A DNA stretch of 64,000 nucleotides from Dehalococcoidia bacterium (lineage in GTDB: Bacteria; Chloroflexota; Dehalococcoidia; Bin125). Under the pieces are notes generated by a model, which saw only the letters and a list, made by a program, of their open reading frames with translations, ran no database searches and was not told the DNA's origin. The position numbers and the translations under genes were made by a program. Every line of letters begins with the position of its first letter. Position 1 is the first letter of the stretch. Shown here in pieces: positions 41,849 through 51,325 of the stretch. The DNA is taken from positions 1 to 64,000 of the forward strand of contig JAJDWB010000020.1 in the NCBI GenBank assembly GCA_022825855.1, in the 5' to 3' direction.

Positions 41849-42826
41849 ATGTCTGATTCAGGCGATTCTCCAAGAACCTTGGCCGACGTCGTGGCGGACA
41901 CAGCACCGGCTGACTTGGTCGAAGATGGATTTCTGACCGTGGTCGGCGCGATTGCCTCCGGAGCCAGGCGGGTCAGCGACTTGACCCGTCGCGCCGCGCT
42001 GGCCGGCATGCTCGGCGATATCGGTGAAATCAACGTGCAGGGCGAGATCGTGCAGGTGCTCGACGCCGCCGGCACCGACGCCTTCGTCTCCTCGCTGCGC
42101 GACTGCGGCGCCGTGGCCGCGCTGGCCTGCGAGGAGCTGGAAGAGGCCGTCTTCGTCTCGGACCGCGCCGACCACCCCTATCTCGTGCTCTTCGACCCGG
42201 TCGACGGCTCCTCGAACATCGATGTCGCGGTTACAATCGGCTCGATCTTCGCGGTCTACCGTCGCAGCGACGACGCGCCCGTGACCGACGCCTCGCTGCT
42301 GCGTCCCGGCCGCGAGCAGTGCGCGGCCGTGTATGTCGTCTACGGCTCGTCAACCGTGCTCGTAGTCGCGACCGAAGGCCGGGTGGACGGCTTCACGCTC
42401 GATCCGGCATCGAGCGAGTTCCTGCACTCCCATGAACAGATCCGGATACCGTCGCAGTGCGCGGCCTACTCGGTCAACGAGGGCAACCAGGGCAACTGGC
42501 ATCCCGAGATGCAGGCGGCCGTCGCCGATCTCAGGGCCGACTATGGCCTGCGTTATGTGGGTTCGCTGGTCGCCGACTTCCACCGCGATCTGCTCAAGGG
42601 CGGCATTTTCCTCTATCCGGGAGACGTGAAATCGTCGGCCGGCAAACTGCGCCTGGGCTACGAGGCCAACCCGCTTTGTTATGTTGCCGAACAGGCCGGC
42701 GGCGCCGGTTCGACGGGGAGCGAGCGGATTCTCGACGTTCAGCCCGAGATCCTGCACCAACGCACGCCGCTGATCGTCGGCAACGCCGACGTGGTCGAAC
42801 GCGTCGTCGCCAAACTGGCCGAGTAA
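41849..42826 (+). CDS. fbp: class I fructose-1,6-bisphosphatase
   Basis: FBPase (325 aa) dephosphorylates fructose 1,6-bisphosphate in gluconeogenesis. It has the GDIGEINVQGEIVQVLD start of the core, CEELEEAV, the metal-binding LFDPVDGSSNIDVAVTIGSIF, SVNEGNQGNW, RYVGSLVADFHRDLLKGGIFLYPGD and the C-terminal GSERILDVQPEILHQRTPLIVG. The ATG at 41849 with AGGA upstream is used. Followed 48 bp later by class I aldolase, its pathway neighbour. Confidence 0.95.
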   Translation: MSDSGDSPRTLADVVADTAPADLVEDGFLTVVGAIASGARRVSDLTRRAALAGMLGDIGEINVQGEIVQVLDAAGTDAFVSSLRDCGAVAALACEELEEAVFVSDRADHPYLVLFDPVDGSSNIDVAVTIGSIFAVYRRSDDAPVTDASLLRPGREQCAAVYVVYGSSTVLVVATEGRVDGFTLDPASSEFLHSHEQIRIPSQCAAYSVNEGNQGNWHPEMQAAVADLRADYGLRYVGSLVADFHRDLLKGGIFLYPGDVKSSAGKLRLGYEANPLCYVAEQAGGAGSTGSERILDVQPEILHQRTPLIVGNADVVERVVAKLAE

Positions 42827-42874
42827 CACCAACTTCTCCATCCGGCAGACCGAGATATCGAGAGGCAACATCCG

Positions 42875-43885
42875 ATGAGCAACTCACTGCACGAGACGGC
42901 GCGGGCCCTGGTTGCGCCGGGCCGCGGGATCCTCGCCGCCGACGAATCGGCGCCGACGATCAAGCGCCGCTTCGACACGATCGGCCTGGAATCGACCGAG
43001 ACCAACCGCCGCGACTGGCGTCAGTTGCTGTTCACCAGCGCGGGGATCGGCGATTGGATCTCCGGTGTGATCCTGTTCGAGGAGACGCTCGCCCAGGACG
43101 CCTCGGACGGCCGTTCGCTGGTCGAGGTGCTGACCTCGAACGGCGTGATTCCCGGAGTCAAGGTGGACAAGGGCGCCAAGGACCTCGCCGGCTCGCCGAG
43201 CGAGAAGGTAACCGAGGGTCTGGACGGTATGCGCGAGCGGCTTGAGCTCTATCGCGAGCAGGGCGCGCGCTTCACCAAGTGGCGGGCCGTAATCGACATC
43301 GCCGAGGATCGCCCGAGCGACTACTGTCTCGACGTCAACGCGCACGCGTTGGGCCGCTTCGCGGCGCTGTCGCAGGAGGCGGGTCTGGTGCCGATCGTGG
43401 AGCCCGAGGTGCTGATGGACGGCGAACACGATATCGGGGCCTGCGCCGCCGCCACCGAGCGCGCCCTGCGCGCCACCTACGCCGCCCTGGCGACGCAGCA
43501 GGTCGATCTCGAGGGCACGCTGCTCAAGCCCAACATGGTGCTTTCGGGCAAGAGCGCCGCGAACCGCGCTTCGGCCGAGGAGGTCGCTGTCGAGACGCTG
43601 CGCGTCTTCGCCAACACGGTGCCCTCGTCCGTACCCGGCTGCGTCTTCCTCTCCGGTGGACAGTCGGACGAAGAGGCGACGGTCAATCTCAACGCGATCA
43701 ACCAGGCCGCCGCCGGATCTCCGTCCGCGCCCTGGCAGCTGAGCTTCTCCTACGGCCGCGGGCTGCAGGCGACCCCGCTTTCGGTCTGGGCCGGCAAGCC
43801 CGAGAATGTCGGCGCGGCCCAGCAAGCCTTTCAGGAGCGCGCCCGCATGACCTCCGCCGCTCGCAAGGGCGAGTACGTCGGCTAG
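42875..43885 (+). CDS. class I fructose-bisphosphate aldolase
   Basis: The 336-aa enzyme is of the Schiff-base (class I, eukaryote-like) type: GRGILAADESAPTIKRRF, FTSAGIGDWISGVILFEETL, GVIPGVKVDKGAKDL, RFTKWRAVI, VPIVEPEVLMDG and the Schiff-base lysine in LLKPNMVLSGK, then FLSGGQSDEEATVNLNAIN. It interconverts fructose 1,6-bisphosphate with dihydroxyacetone phosphate and glyceraldehyde 3-phosphate. AGAGG precedes the ATG. With fbp it forms a gluconeogenic pair. Confidence 0.96.
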   Translation: MSNSLHETARALVAPGRGILAADESAPTIKRRFDTIGLESTETNRRDWRQLLFTSAGIGDWISGVILFEETLAQDASDGRSLVEVLTSNGVIPGVKVDKGAKDLAGSPSEKVTEGLDGMRERLELYREQGARFTKWRAVIDIAEDRPSDYCLDVNAHALGRFAALSQEAGLVPIVEPEVLMDGEHDIGACAAATERALRATYAALATQQVDLEGTLLKPNMVLSGKSAANRASAEEVAVETLRVFANTVPSSVPGCVFLSGGQSDEEATVNLNAINQAAAGSPSAPWQLSFSYGRGLQATPLSVWAGKPENVGAAQQAFQERARMTSAARKGEYVG

Positions 43886-43904
43886 GTCGAGGCGCCGCGC
43901 ACCA

Positions 43905-44543
43905 GTGCCCCACCGACTGCTGATCGCGACCGGCAATCCCGGCAAGCTGCGCGAGTTTCGCGCGCTGTTCGACGCGCATGTCGAATCGCAGTGGGAGCTG
44001 GTCGCGCCGGCCGATGCCGGCCTGTGCGGTTTCAGCGTGGTCGAGGACGGTGAGACATATGCCGAGAACGCGGGCCGCAAGGCGCGCTCCTATGCCAACG
44101 CCGCCGGCTTGCCGGCGCTGGCCGACGATTCGGGGCTGGAAGTCGACGCGCTCGAGGGCGCGCCGGGTCTGTACAGCGCTCGATATGCTGGGGAGGCAGC
44201 GGATGACGCCGCCAATCGCGCCAAGCTGTTGCAGGCATTGGCCAGTATCCCAACCGAGCGGCGGGCGGCGCGCTTCCGCTGCGTGATTGCGCTCGCCTTC
44301 CCCTACACGACGAACGTGCGGCTGGGCGAAGGCGTGGTGGAAGGATCGATCGCGATGGACGAGCGCGGCGACCTCGGTTTTGGCTACGACCCGATCTTCA
44401 GTCTGCCCGACGGCCGCCGCATGGCCGAACTCGAGGTGGCCGAGAAGAACCGGATCTCGCACCGGGCGCTGGCTCTGGCCAATGCCGCCTGGGCGCTCGA
44501 CGCCATGGCCCAGACGCTGGACCGGTCAGGCGGTTCGTCATGA
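43905..44543 (+). CDS. rdgB: RdgB/HAM1-type non-canonical purine NTP pyrophosphatase
   Basis: The 212-aa enzyme hydrolyses ITP, XTP and their deoxy forms. Motifs: LLIATGNPGKLREFRAL, TYAENAGRKARSYA, LADDSGLEVDALEGAPGLYSARYAG, GEGVVEGSIAMDERGDLGFGYDPIF and the C-terminal NRISHRALAL. Start is GTG. It follows the aldolase by 19 bp and overlaps moaA by ATGA. Confidence 0.95.
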   Translation: MPHRLLIATGNPGKLREFRALFDAHVESQWELVAPADAGLCGFSVVEDGETYAENAGRKARSYANAAGLPALADDSGLEVDALEGAPGLYSARYAGEAADDAANRAKLLQALASIPTERRAARFRCVIALAFPYTTNVRLGEGVVEGSIAMDERGDLGFGYDPIFSLPDGRRMAELEVAEKNRISHRALALANAAWALDAMAQTLDRSGGSS

Positions 44544-45571
44544 ACCCGAGCGCCGACGCGCCCGTGGATCGGTTGGGCCGGCGATTCGCCGACCTGCGCA
44601 TCTCGGTCACCGACCGCTGCAACTTCCGCTGCCCATACTGCATGCCCAGGGAAATTTTCGGTCCCGGCTACGAGTTCCTGCCGCGCGATGCAATCCTCAG
44701 CTTCGAGGAGATCGTCCGGCTGGCGGCGATCTTCGGACGCATGGGACTGCGCAAGCTGCGGCTGACCGGGGGCGAGCCGACCGTCCGGGCGGAGTTGTCG
44801 ACCCTGGTGCGGATGTTGCGCGAGACGCTGCCCGAGATCGATATCGCGCTGACAACCAACGGCTCCCGCCTGGCCAGCCTGGCCGAACCGCTGAAAGCGG
44901 CGGGGCTCGACCGGGTCACGGTCAGCCTCGATTCGATTGACCCGGAAATCTGCCGCGAGATGAACGGCGTCGACTTCCCCCACGAGCGCGTGCTGGAAGG
45001 CATCGAGGCGGCCGCCGCTGCCGGCCTCGGTCCGATCAAGATCAACGCCGTGGTCAAGCGCGGTGTCAACGACGAGGGCATCGTCGACATGGCGCGCCAC
45101 TTCCGCGGCACGGGTCACATCGTCCGCTTCATCGAGTACATGGATGTCGGCGCGACCAACGGCTGGAAACTGGACGAGGTCGTCCCGGCCCGGGAGATCA
45201 TCGAGCGGCTGGAGCAGGTCGAGGGATTGGAAGCGGTCCAGGCCGCCTACACCGGCGAGGTGGCTCGGCGCTGGCGCTGGAGCGACGGCTCGGGCGAGAT
45301 CGGCGTGATCACGTCGGTCACTCAGCCGTTCTGCGGCGACTGCACGCGGGCCCGCCTGTCGGCCGAGGGTTCGCTCTACACCTGCCTGTTCGCCTCGGTC
45401 GGCCACGACCTGCGCGGTCCGCTGCGCGAGGGCGCAGACGACGAGGAACTGTATCAGCGGATCGCCGGGGTCTGGACCGTGCGCGAGGACCGCTACTCCG
45501 AACTGCGCGCGGCGATGACCGACGATCTGCCGCGCCTGGGGCGAGTGGAGATGTCCCACATTGGCGGCTGA
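44540..45571 (+). CDS. moaA: GTP 3',8-cyclase MoaA (radical SAM)
   Basis: MoaA (343 aa) performs the first step of molybdenum cofactor synthesis. It has the N-terminal radical SAM cluster motif [42 protein letters not shown], the [11 protein letters not shown] segment and a C-terminal second [4Fe-4S] cluster region [18 protein letters not shown]. It overlaps rdgB and moaC. Only moaA and moaC of the pathway are here; other moa genes must lie elsewhere. Confidence 0.96.
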   Translation: MNPSADAPVDRLGRRFADLRISVTDRCNFRCPYCMPREIFGPGYEFLPRDAILSFEEIVRLAAIFGRMGLRKLRLTGGEPTVRAELSTLVRMLRETLPEIDIALTTNGSRLASLAEPLKAAGLDRVTVSLDSIDPEICREMNGVDFPHERVLEGIEAAAAAGLGPIKINAVVKRGVNDEGIVDMARHFRGTGHIVRFIEYMDVGATNGWKLDEVVPAREIIERLEQVEGLEAVQAAYTGEVARRWRWSDGSGEIGVITSVTQPFCGDCTRARLSAEGSLYTCLFASVGHDLRGPLREGADDEELYQRIAGVWTVREDRYSELRAAMTDDLPRLGRVEMSHIGG

Positions 45572-46067
45572 GCATTCCCCATCACCGGAACCACAGGAGC
45601 TGAGCCACGTCGACCCCGAGGGGCGGGCGCGGATGGTCGACGTGGGTGGCAAGGACGTGACCGAGCGCCGCGCCGTCGCCGAGGGCCGCGTGCTGATGCA
45701 AGCGGAGACGCTCGAGCTGATCCGTCGGTCGGCGCTGAAGAAGGGCGACGTGCTGACCACCGCCGAGATCGCCGGCGTGATGGCGGCCAAGCGCACGCAC
45801 GAGTTGATCCCGCTCTGCCACCCGCTGATGCTCAACCGAGTCCTAGTTGAGCTCAGCCCGGTCGACGATCCGCCCTCGGTCGTGATTCGCGCCGAGGTCC
45901 GCTGCAGCGGCAAAACCGGCGTCGAGATGGAGGCGCTGACCGCCGTCTCGGTCGCCGCGCTGACCGTCTACGACATGGCCAAGGCCGTCGATCGCGGGAT
46001 GCGGATCGAGGCCGTCCGGTTGCGGGAAAAGGACGGCGGCCGCTCGGGCTCGGTGCGGCTCGACTAG
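45561..46067 (+). CDS. moaC: cyclic pyranopterin monophosphate synthase MoaC
   Basis: MoaC (168 aa) converts the MoaA product to cyclic pyranopterin monophosphate. It has [29 protein letters not shown], cut here at [15 protein letters not shown], then [39 protein letters not shown] and the C-terminal EKDGGRSG. The TTG at 45561, inside the 3' end of moaA, is the only standard start upstream of the conserved N-terminus. The stop shares CTAG with the convergent TPR gene. Confidence 0.94.
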   Translation: MAAEHSPSPEPQELSHVDPEGRARMVDVGGKDVTERRAVAEGRVLMQAETLELIRRSALKKGDVLTTAEIAGVMAAKRTHELIPLCHPLMLNRVLVELSPVDDPPSVVIRAEVRCSGKTGVEMEALTAVSVAALTVYDMAKAVDRGMRIEAVRLREKDGGRSGSVRLD

Positions 46068-47197
46068 CTGCCGGCGCCGACCAACGACTCGAAGGCCTGG
46101 TTGCCCCTGAGGCTGTCGAAGTGGTCGTCGGTGCGGGCCGCTTCGGCGTAACGCGGATTGAGCTGGGTCGCCTGGCGCAAGGCCGAGATCGCGTCGTCGG
46201 ACTGACCCAGCTTGGCCGCCGCCGAGGCCAGCCCGTAGTGTGCGCCGGGCTGGTCCGGTTCGAGCCGGACGGCCGACTGGAACGAGTCGAGCGCCTCCTG
46301 GGCGCGATCTTCGTAGAGCAGGGTGAGGCCCAGGTTGGTGTGCGCCGCGCCGTCGTCGGGTCGCAGTCGCAGCGCGTGGCGGAAGTCGCCCTCGGCCGTG
46401 TCGAAGTCGCGCCCGAACAGCCGCAGCAGACCGCGGTTGACGTAGATGTCGGGATCGTCCGGAGCCAGCTCGATCGCGCGTTCGTAGTCGCTGGCCGCCT
46501 CCTCCGTGCGGTCCAGCCTGACCAGCGCGTTGGCGCGGTTGTAGTAGGCGGCGGCCGAGTTGGCGTCCAGGTCGATCGCTCGGGCGTACTGGTTGACGGC
46601 GGCGTCGTAGTTGCCCGCGCCGAAGTAGGCGTTGCCCTCGTCGAGGTGCGAGGCGGCGCTGCGCTCGGCCGGAATCGCGGCGGCGGCGGGAGCGTCCGCC
46701 GGCGCAGTCGGCGCGCTGGGCGCAAGGGCCGGCGCAGGTTCGGACGGCGCTGGAGCGGCAGGAGGCGGAGGCGCGGGAGGCGGCTCGGGCGCTGCCGGAG
46801 CCGCGGGCGGGGTCGGAGCAGCAGCCGCCGGCGGTGGCGCAGCGGCCACTGGTTCGGGAGCCGGGGGAGCAGGCGGTGGCGGCGGAGGAGGAGGCGGAGC
46901 CGCGACCGGAGCCGGCGCGGGCGGGGGTGCTGCAGGACGCCTCGCGGGCGCAGCTGGAGCCGCCGCCACCGCGGTGCCAGCGGACATCTCGCTGCCTCCG
47001 GCCTGGGCAATCTGGCGGGCCATCAGCTCGGCCTGTTCGCGCCGCGCCCGCTCGTTGCGCAGTTGCAGTTCCAGGTGGTCGATCCGCTCCTCGGTCAATT
47101 CGCGTTCCAGCCGCTGCTGGGATTGCAGGGCGCGGTAGATCCAGAGGATCGCAGCCCAGGGCAAGAGGATGCGCAGGACGGTGGCGATGAATTGCAA
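46064..47197 (-). CDS. membrane-anchored TPR protein with Pro/Ala-rich linker
   Basis: The 377-aa protein has an N-terminal membrane helix (about 5-22, [16 protein letters not shown]), a coiled coil (about 26-65, [20 protein letters not shown]), a long Pro/Ala-rich low-complexity linker (about 75-180, including a run of nine prolines) and then about five TPR repeats (about 183-360), for example [22 protein letters not shown] and [21 protein letters not shown]. TPRs mediate protein-protein contacts; here they would be held away from the membrane by the linker. Function unknown. It converges on moaC. Confidence 0.88.
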   Translation of the reverse strand: MQFIATVLRILLPWAAILWIYRALQSQQRLERELTEERIDHLELQLRNERARREQAELMARQIAQAGGSEMSAGTAVAAAPAAPARRPAAPPPAPAPVAAPPPPPPPPPAPPAPEPVAAAPPPAAAAPTPPAAPAAPEPPPAPPPPAAPAPSEPAPALAPSAPTAPADAPAAAAIPAERSAASHLDEGNAYFGAGNYDAAVNQYARAIDLDANSAAAYYNRANALVRLDRTEEAASDYERAIELAPDDPDIYVNRGLLRLFGRDFDTAEGDFRHALRLRPDDGAAHTNLGLTLLYEDRAQEALDSFQSAVRLEPDQPGAHYGLASAAAKLGQSDDAISALRQATQLNPRYAEAARTDDHFDSLRGNQAFESLVGAGS

Positions 47198-47292
47198 GGC
47201 GGATCTCCTCTGCTTGGCGGACGCCCCTCAGGCGGGTTGCGCTGCCACTATCGGTCGGTCTGCTGCTCGGGCATCCCGGTACATCTCATTTG

Positions 47293-47724
47293 TCACCCAG
47301 GCGGTGCTTCCAGCAGGGCGCTGATCGCATCCAGTCCGTTGACGGCCAGCGTCAGCCGGTCCTGGGCCGACAGCGCGTCCAGTTCGGCCAGCGTTTCGTC
47401 GCGCATCGAGACCGGATCGTTCGCGCCCAGGATCGCGGCCGGACCTTCGTCGTCGAACGAGAGCTGCAACTCGCGCAGGGCGCCTTCCTCGGTCACGATC
47501 ACGCAGCCGATGTTCTTGTCGCGCACGCCGTCCGGCTCGACCTCGACGCCCATCGTGAAAAAGGCGCCGGGGAAGGGCGGGAAGGGCCGCAACTCCAGCG
47601 CCGCCTCGCGCAGCAGCGCTTCGACCTGCTCTGCCGCGGCCGACATCGCTTCCTCGGCCAGCCGTTTACGCATCTGCGTACGCACGGCCCGCTGGGTCGC
47701 GGTGGCGGGATCGGGATCGGACAT
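47293..47724 (-). CDS. unknown 143-aa protein
   Basis: The product starts with a helical, charged segment (QRAVRTQMRKRLAEEAMSAA) followed by strands (FTMGVEVEPDGVRDKNIGCVIV, LRELQLSFDDEG) and a helical end (DRLTLAVNGLDAISALLE). No signal peptide, membrane segment or catalytic motif. Its codon pattern is normal for the window. An 18-bp perfect palindrome and a TATACT box lie upstream, indicating its own regulated promoter. Function unknown. Confidence 0.7.
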   Translation of the reverse strand: MSDPDPATATQRAVRTQMRKRLAEEAMSAAAEQVEALLREAALELRPFPPFPGAFFTMGVEVEPDGVRDKNIGCVIVTEEGALRELQLSFDDEGPAAILGANDPVSMRDETLAELDALSAQDRLTLAVNGLDAISALLEAPPG

Positions 47725-47757
47725 GGTGCTCGCTCGTCGGGGCTGCGCGTTGCGTAC

Positions 47758-47784
47758 ATTTCAGCGCGCTGAAATATGAGTATA
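47758..47784 (-). promoter_or_regulatory. -10 box and 18-bp palindromic operator-like site
   Basis: ATTTCAGCGCGCTGAAAT (47758-47775) is a perfect palindrome ending 34 bp upstream of the minus-strand start at 47724. Read on the minus strand, TATACT (47779-47784) lies just before it, so the expected transcription start falls inside the palindrome, typical of a repressor site. The regulator is not identifiable. No clear -35 was seen. The rest of the gap (47725-47916) shows nothing else definite. Confidence 0.6.
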
Positions 47785-47916
47785 CGCAGCGCCACGCTAC
47801 GGGTCCGTCAGCCGCGCGACTCGATTCTGCACGGGCGCGGCCGTCGCACAGCGAGCGAGTGGCTACGATGATTGCGGGACGGGAACCTGATCCAGGTCGA
47901 CGCTGGGGATGAATGG

Positions 47917-50217
47917 ATGACCCAACCGAGATCCGACGAGGCGCAAGTCTGGAGCTCCCAGTTGCGGATCGCGGCAGGGCGCGCGGTCGAGGACGCGCCG
48001 CAGGTGGGCTTCGCCGAGAAGGTCGATCAGGTCGGGCGCATCGTCCGCCTCTCGATCCTGGCCGAATCCGCTTCCGACGGCGGCGACTCCTTCATGGATC
48101 AGTTTGTACGCCGGATCGGCGAGTTGTTCGATCCGGCCGCGCGTTCGCTGACCGGCGCGCTCAAGTTCGCCGTCGATACGGCGCACGAGGAGTTGCGCCA
48201 CTGGAACCGGCAGCATCTGCCCCAGGAACACGCCATGTACGGGCTCTCCTGCCTGATCCAGCGCGCTGATCAAGAGGACGTGCTGGGCCAGTGCGGGCCC
48301 TCGGCCGCGCTGCTCGCCGGTCCGGCCGGACTGGCCGACCTGCGCCGCCTGAGCTTTCACGCTCACCCACCCTCTGCCTACAGCCAATACGACGATCCGG
48401 TTGCGGCGCCGATCGGCGGCGCCGCGCCGATCTCGCTGGAGTTCGCCTCAGCCCCGGAGCCCGGTTCCGGATGGGGGTTGCTGTTCACCTCTAACGCCGC
48501 CGGGCTGTTCGATCCGGAACTGCGCGTGGCGCTCAGCCGGCTGCCGATCGAGCAGACCTTGCCGCATATCTATCCCGTAATCCTCCACCTGCGCGACGCC
48601 GCCCTGCTGGCCGTGGGCAGCGTTGCGGCGTCGGATCCGACGCCCTCGCAGCCGGACGATCGCGATCAGCTTGACCAGTTCGACCAGTCGGAACCCGTGG
48701 TCAACGACGCAGGCGAACATGCCGCGAACGAGGAGCAACCGGTTGATCGAGCTGAGCTCGCGCCGGCCACCGACCAGTTCACGTCGCCGCCGACTGCGCG
48801 CGCATGGCTGCGCTTCGACCCAGCCCCGATGGCTGAGCTCGAAGCCGTCGGCTGGCCGGTTAATCCCTTCGCCATGACCGAGGTCCGCACCCTGGAAGGC
48901 ACGCTGCCCCGCGTGGTCCTGCCTCCCGGTCCACTCGGTCGCCCGATCATGGACCTGCGCCGGGCGCTGCCGTCGTTGCGGGAACGCCGCTCGGAGCCGG
49001 CCCTGGAGCGGCCCGAGATCCGGCCCCGCCGACCGCTCACCCGTGCCGCCTCGATGCGGCGCGTCGGCGTCGTCCTGGCCGCGATGGTCGTGATCCTGCT
49101 CGGCGTTGCCGCCGTCCTGCTGGGTCCCTCCCTGCTGCAGTCCGAGGATGATCAGTTCCGCTCCAGGCTCGAGCGCGCCCGCAACGGGCTGGCCGCTTCG
49201 GAGCTGGCCGCCACCACCGAGGGCGCGCGCCTCGCCCTGCAGGACGCGCGCCTGGAGATCGAGGCGGCGCTTGAGATCAACCCGCTGGCCGCCGACGCGC
49301 TGCAGTTGCGCGACGAAATCGAGGCCGTGCTCGCCGAACTCAACCTCGTCCAAGCATCAGGAGAACTGACCACGCTGGCCGACCTGTCCGGATTCGGACC
49401 TTCGATCGCGCTCGGTGCGGTGCGCTTCGGCGGCGGCCGCGCCTTCGTCCTCGACGACGCCGGCGGGCGCGTCTTCTCCGTCACCGCTGAAGGCATGGCC
49501 CAGGTCATCTTCCTCGAGGGCGAGTTGCTCGGGCTGGGCAGCCGCTTCCGCGCCGGCCGCCCGATCTCGATTGCCTGGCAGCCTCAGCAGCCCGGCGCCG
49601 ACGACGGCCTGGCGGCATCCGACGGCCTCTGGATCCTCGATTCGCACGCGCGCCTCTTCCGCTGGACCGACTCGGGCGTCTTGCTCGTGCCGATCCCGCA
49701 ACTGGATCGCCTCGGTTCGGTCGACGCGGTTGCCGCCACCGCCGGCAGCGTATTCTTGCTCGACGGTTCCGGCGGCGCGGTCTGGCGCTTCGCGGTCGAA
49801 CGCGACGGGCTGGGCGAACCGGCCCGCGCCGTGGGTCGGACCGACCTGCTCAATGCCACCGAACTGCGGGCCGGCGTGAACCCCGAAGGCATCGTTGAGT
49901 TCCTGGTCGCCTCCGACGACGGCCGCCTGCGGCGCTTCCGCGGCAACGAGGAACTGCCTCTGGCCCTCGACCTGGAGCGCGGCCTGCTCGCCCCGGCTTC
50001 GATCTCGCTGGGCGCGGAGTCGGGCCTGATCTACGTGGTCGACCGCGGCCGCGGGCGGATCGTCGCGGTCGGGGCCGAAGGCTCGGTGATCAGCCAGATC
50101 CAGTCGCCGGAGATCGCCGAGCTGCGCGGCGCCTGGATCAACGAGGCCAGCGGTCAGATCATCTACGCCTTGCCCGACAGCCTCCTGATCGGCCGCCTGC
50201 CGTCCGGTCAGGAGTAG
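47917..50217 (+). CDS. membrane protein with PP2C-like N-terminal and beta-propeller-like C-terminal regions
   Basis: From ATG 47917 (GGGGATG upstream) the protein has 766 aa. Residues about 1-225 resemble a degenerate PP2C phosphatase layout: a helical segment, YGLSCLIQRADQEDVLGQCGPSAALL, and LLFTSNAAGLFDPELRVALSRL near where PP2C has its GLTD/GV motifs, but the metal-binding Asp motifs are not apparent. A disordered, acidic stretch follows, then one membrane helix (about 381-405, VVLAAMVVILLGVAAVLLGP). The outer part (about 490-766) has repeated strands with WILDSHARLFRWTD, VFLLDGSGGAVWRFAV, LIYVVDRGRGRIVAVG, consistent with a beta-propeller. Possibly a sensor or envelope protein. tsaD follows. 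Confidence 0.75.
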   Translation: MTQPRSDEAQVWSSQLRIAAGRAVEDAPQVGFAEKVDQVGRIVRLSILAESASDGGDSFMDQFVRRIGELFDPAARSLTGALKFAVDTAHEELRHWNRQHLPQEHAMYGLSCLIQRADQEDVLGQCGPSAALLAGPAGLADLRRLSFHAHPPSAYSQYDDPVAAPIGGAAPISLEFASAPEPGSGWGLLFTSNAAGLFDPELRVALSRLPIEQTLPHIYPVILHLRDAALLAVGSVAASDPTPSQPDDRDQLDQFDQSEPVVNDAGEHAANEEQPVDRAELAPATDQFTSPPTARAWLRFDPAPMAELEAVGWPVNPFAMTEVRTLEGTLPRVVLPPGPLGRPIMDLRRALPSLRERRSEPALERPEIRPRRPLTRAASMRRVGVVLAAMVVILLGVAAVLLGPSLLQSEDDQFRSRLERARNGLAASELAATTEGARLALQDARLEIEAALEINPLAADALQLRDEIEAVLAELNLVQASGELTTLADLSGFGPSIALGAVRFGGGRAFVLDDAGGRVFSVTAEGMAQVIFLEGELLGLGSRFRAGRPISIAWQPQQPGADDGLAASDGLWILDSHARLFRWTDSGVLLVPIPQLDRLGSVDAVAATAGSVFLLDGSGGAVWRFAVERDGLGEPARAVGRTDLLNATELRAGVNPEGIVEFLVASDDGRLRRFRGNEELPLALDLERGLLAPASISLGAESGLIYVVDRGRGRIVAVGAEGSVISQIQSPEIAELRGAWINEASGQIIYALPDSLLIGRLPSGQE

Positions 50218-50284
50218 TCGCGCTGGGCGCGGGTCGGGCGATAGGCTGACCGGCGGACGGCGTTGAGCGGAATTGAGGAATGGC

Positions 50285-51325
50285 ATGGGCTATCGCGTGT
50301 TGGCGCTGGAATCGTCCTGCGACGAGTTTGCCGGCGCGGTGATCGAGGACGGGATCGAGGTGCTCGCCTCGGTCGTCGCCTCGCAGGCCGGCATTCACGC
50401 TCGCTACGGCGGGGTCGTGCCCGAGGTCGCCGGGCGCGAGCATCTGCGCAACCTGGCCCCCGTGATGCAGGCGACGCTGGAGTCGGCCGGCCTCGACTGG
50501 GACGACCTCGACGCCGTCGCCGTCACCCAGGGCCCGGGGCTGGGTGGCTCGCTGCTAGTTGGCGTCAACGCGGCCAAGGCCGCCGCCTGGGCCCGCGGCC
50601 TGCCCCTGATCCCGGTCCATCACATCGCCGGACACCTCTACGCCAACTGGCTGCGTCCCGCGCGCGACGACTGGGACGACGCCCCGCCGCCCTTCCCGCT
50701 GGTCGCCCTGGTTGTCTCCGGCGGTCACACCGAACTCTTCTGGATGCAGGACCACGAGCGCGTCGAGCGCATCGGTCAGACCCGCGACGACGCCGCCGGC
50801 GAAGCCTTCGACAAGGTCGGCCGGCTGCTCGGACTGCCCTTCCCCGGCGGACCCGAGATCGAGCGCGCCGCCAACGCGGCGACCCCGGAACGCATCGCGG
50901 CGCTCGATCCGCTGCCCCGCGCCTGGCTGCCGGGCACGCACGACTTCTCCTTCTCCGGCCTCAAGACCGCCGTGCTCAACCGCGTGCGCAAGGCCGAACA
51001 CGCCGGCGAAGCGGTCGACGTGCCCGCCATGGCCGCCCGCTTCCAGCAGTCGGTCACCCACGTGCTCGCCGAGAAGACCGCCCGCGCCGCCGAGGAACTG
51101 GGCGCCGCCTGTGTGATCGTGGCCGGCGGGGTCGCCGCCAACGGCGCCCTGCGCGAAGCCCTGCGCGAGCGCTGCAGCGTCCCCGTGCGCGTGCCTCCGC
51201 CCCGGCTCTGCACCGACAATGCCGCCATGATCGGCGCCGCTGCCTGCTATCGCCAGTCCCCGGCGCCGCTCGACATCGACGTCTTCTCCACCTCCGGGCC
51301 CGAGGTCTTCTCCGCCGGCCGCTAG
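50285..51325 (+). CDS. tsaD: tRNA N6-adenosine threonylcarbamoyltransferase TsaD
   Basis: TsaD (346 aa) transfers threonylcarbamoyl to A37 of ANN-decoding tRNAs. Motifs: VLALESSCDEFAGAVIEDG, GGVVPEVAGREHLRNL, VTQGPGLGGSLLVGVN, the metal site HHIAGHLYANW, LVVSGGHTELFWM, GEAFDKVGRLLGLPFPGGPEIE, FSFSGLKTAVLN and VAGGVAANGALR. The Ala in HHIAGH (Glu in many homologues) is a variant. ATG at 50285; a TTG 12 bp earlier is possible. It shares its stop region (CTAG) with the convergent DUF2851 gene. Confidence 0.96.
   Translation: MGYRVLALESSCDEFAGAVIEDGIEVLASVVASQAGIHARYGGVVPEVAGREHLRNLAPVMQATLESAGLDWDDLDAVAVTQGPGLGGSLLVGVNAAKAAAWARGLPLIPVHHIAGHLYANWLRPARDDWDDAPPPFPLVALVVSGGHTELFWMQDHERVERIGQTRDDAAGEAFDKVGRLLGLPFPGGPEIERAANAATPERIAALDPLPRAWLPGTHDFSFSGLKTAVLNRVRKAEHAGEAVDVPAMAARFQQSVTHVLAEKTARAAEELGAACVIVAGGVAANGALREALRERCSVPVRVPPPRLCTDNAAMIGAAACYRQSPAPLDIDVFSTSGPEVFSAGR

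Noticed and set aside
46730-46990. Possible tandem repeat or CRISPR-like array
   Set aside because: It is the Pro/Ala low-complexity linker of the TPR gene; the periodicity is codon-based with no spacers.
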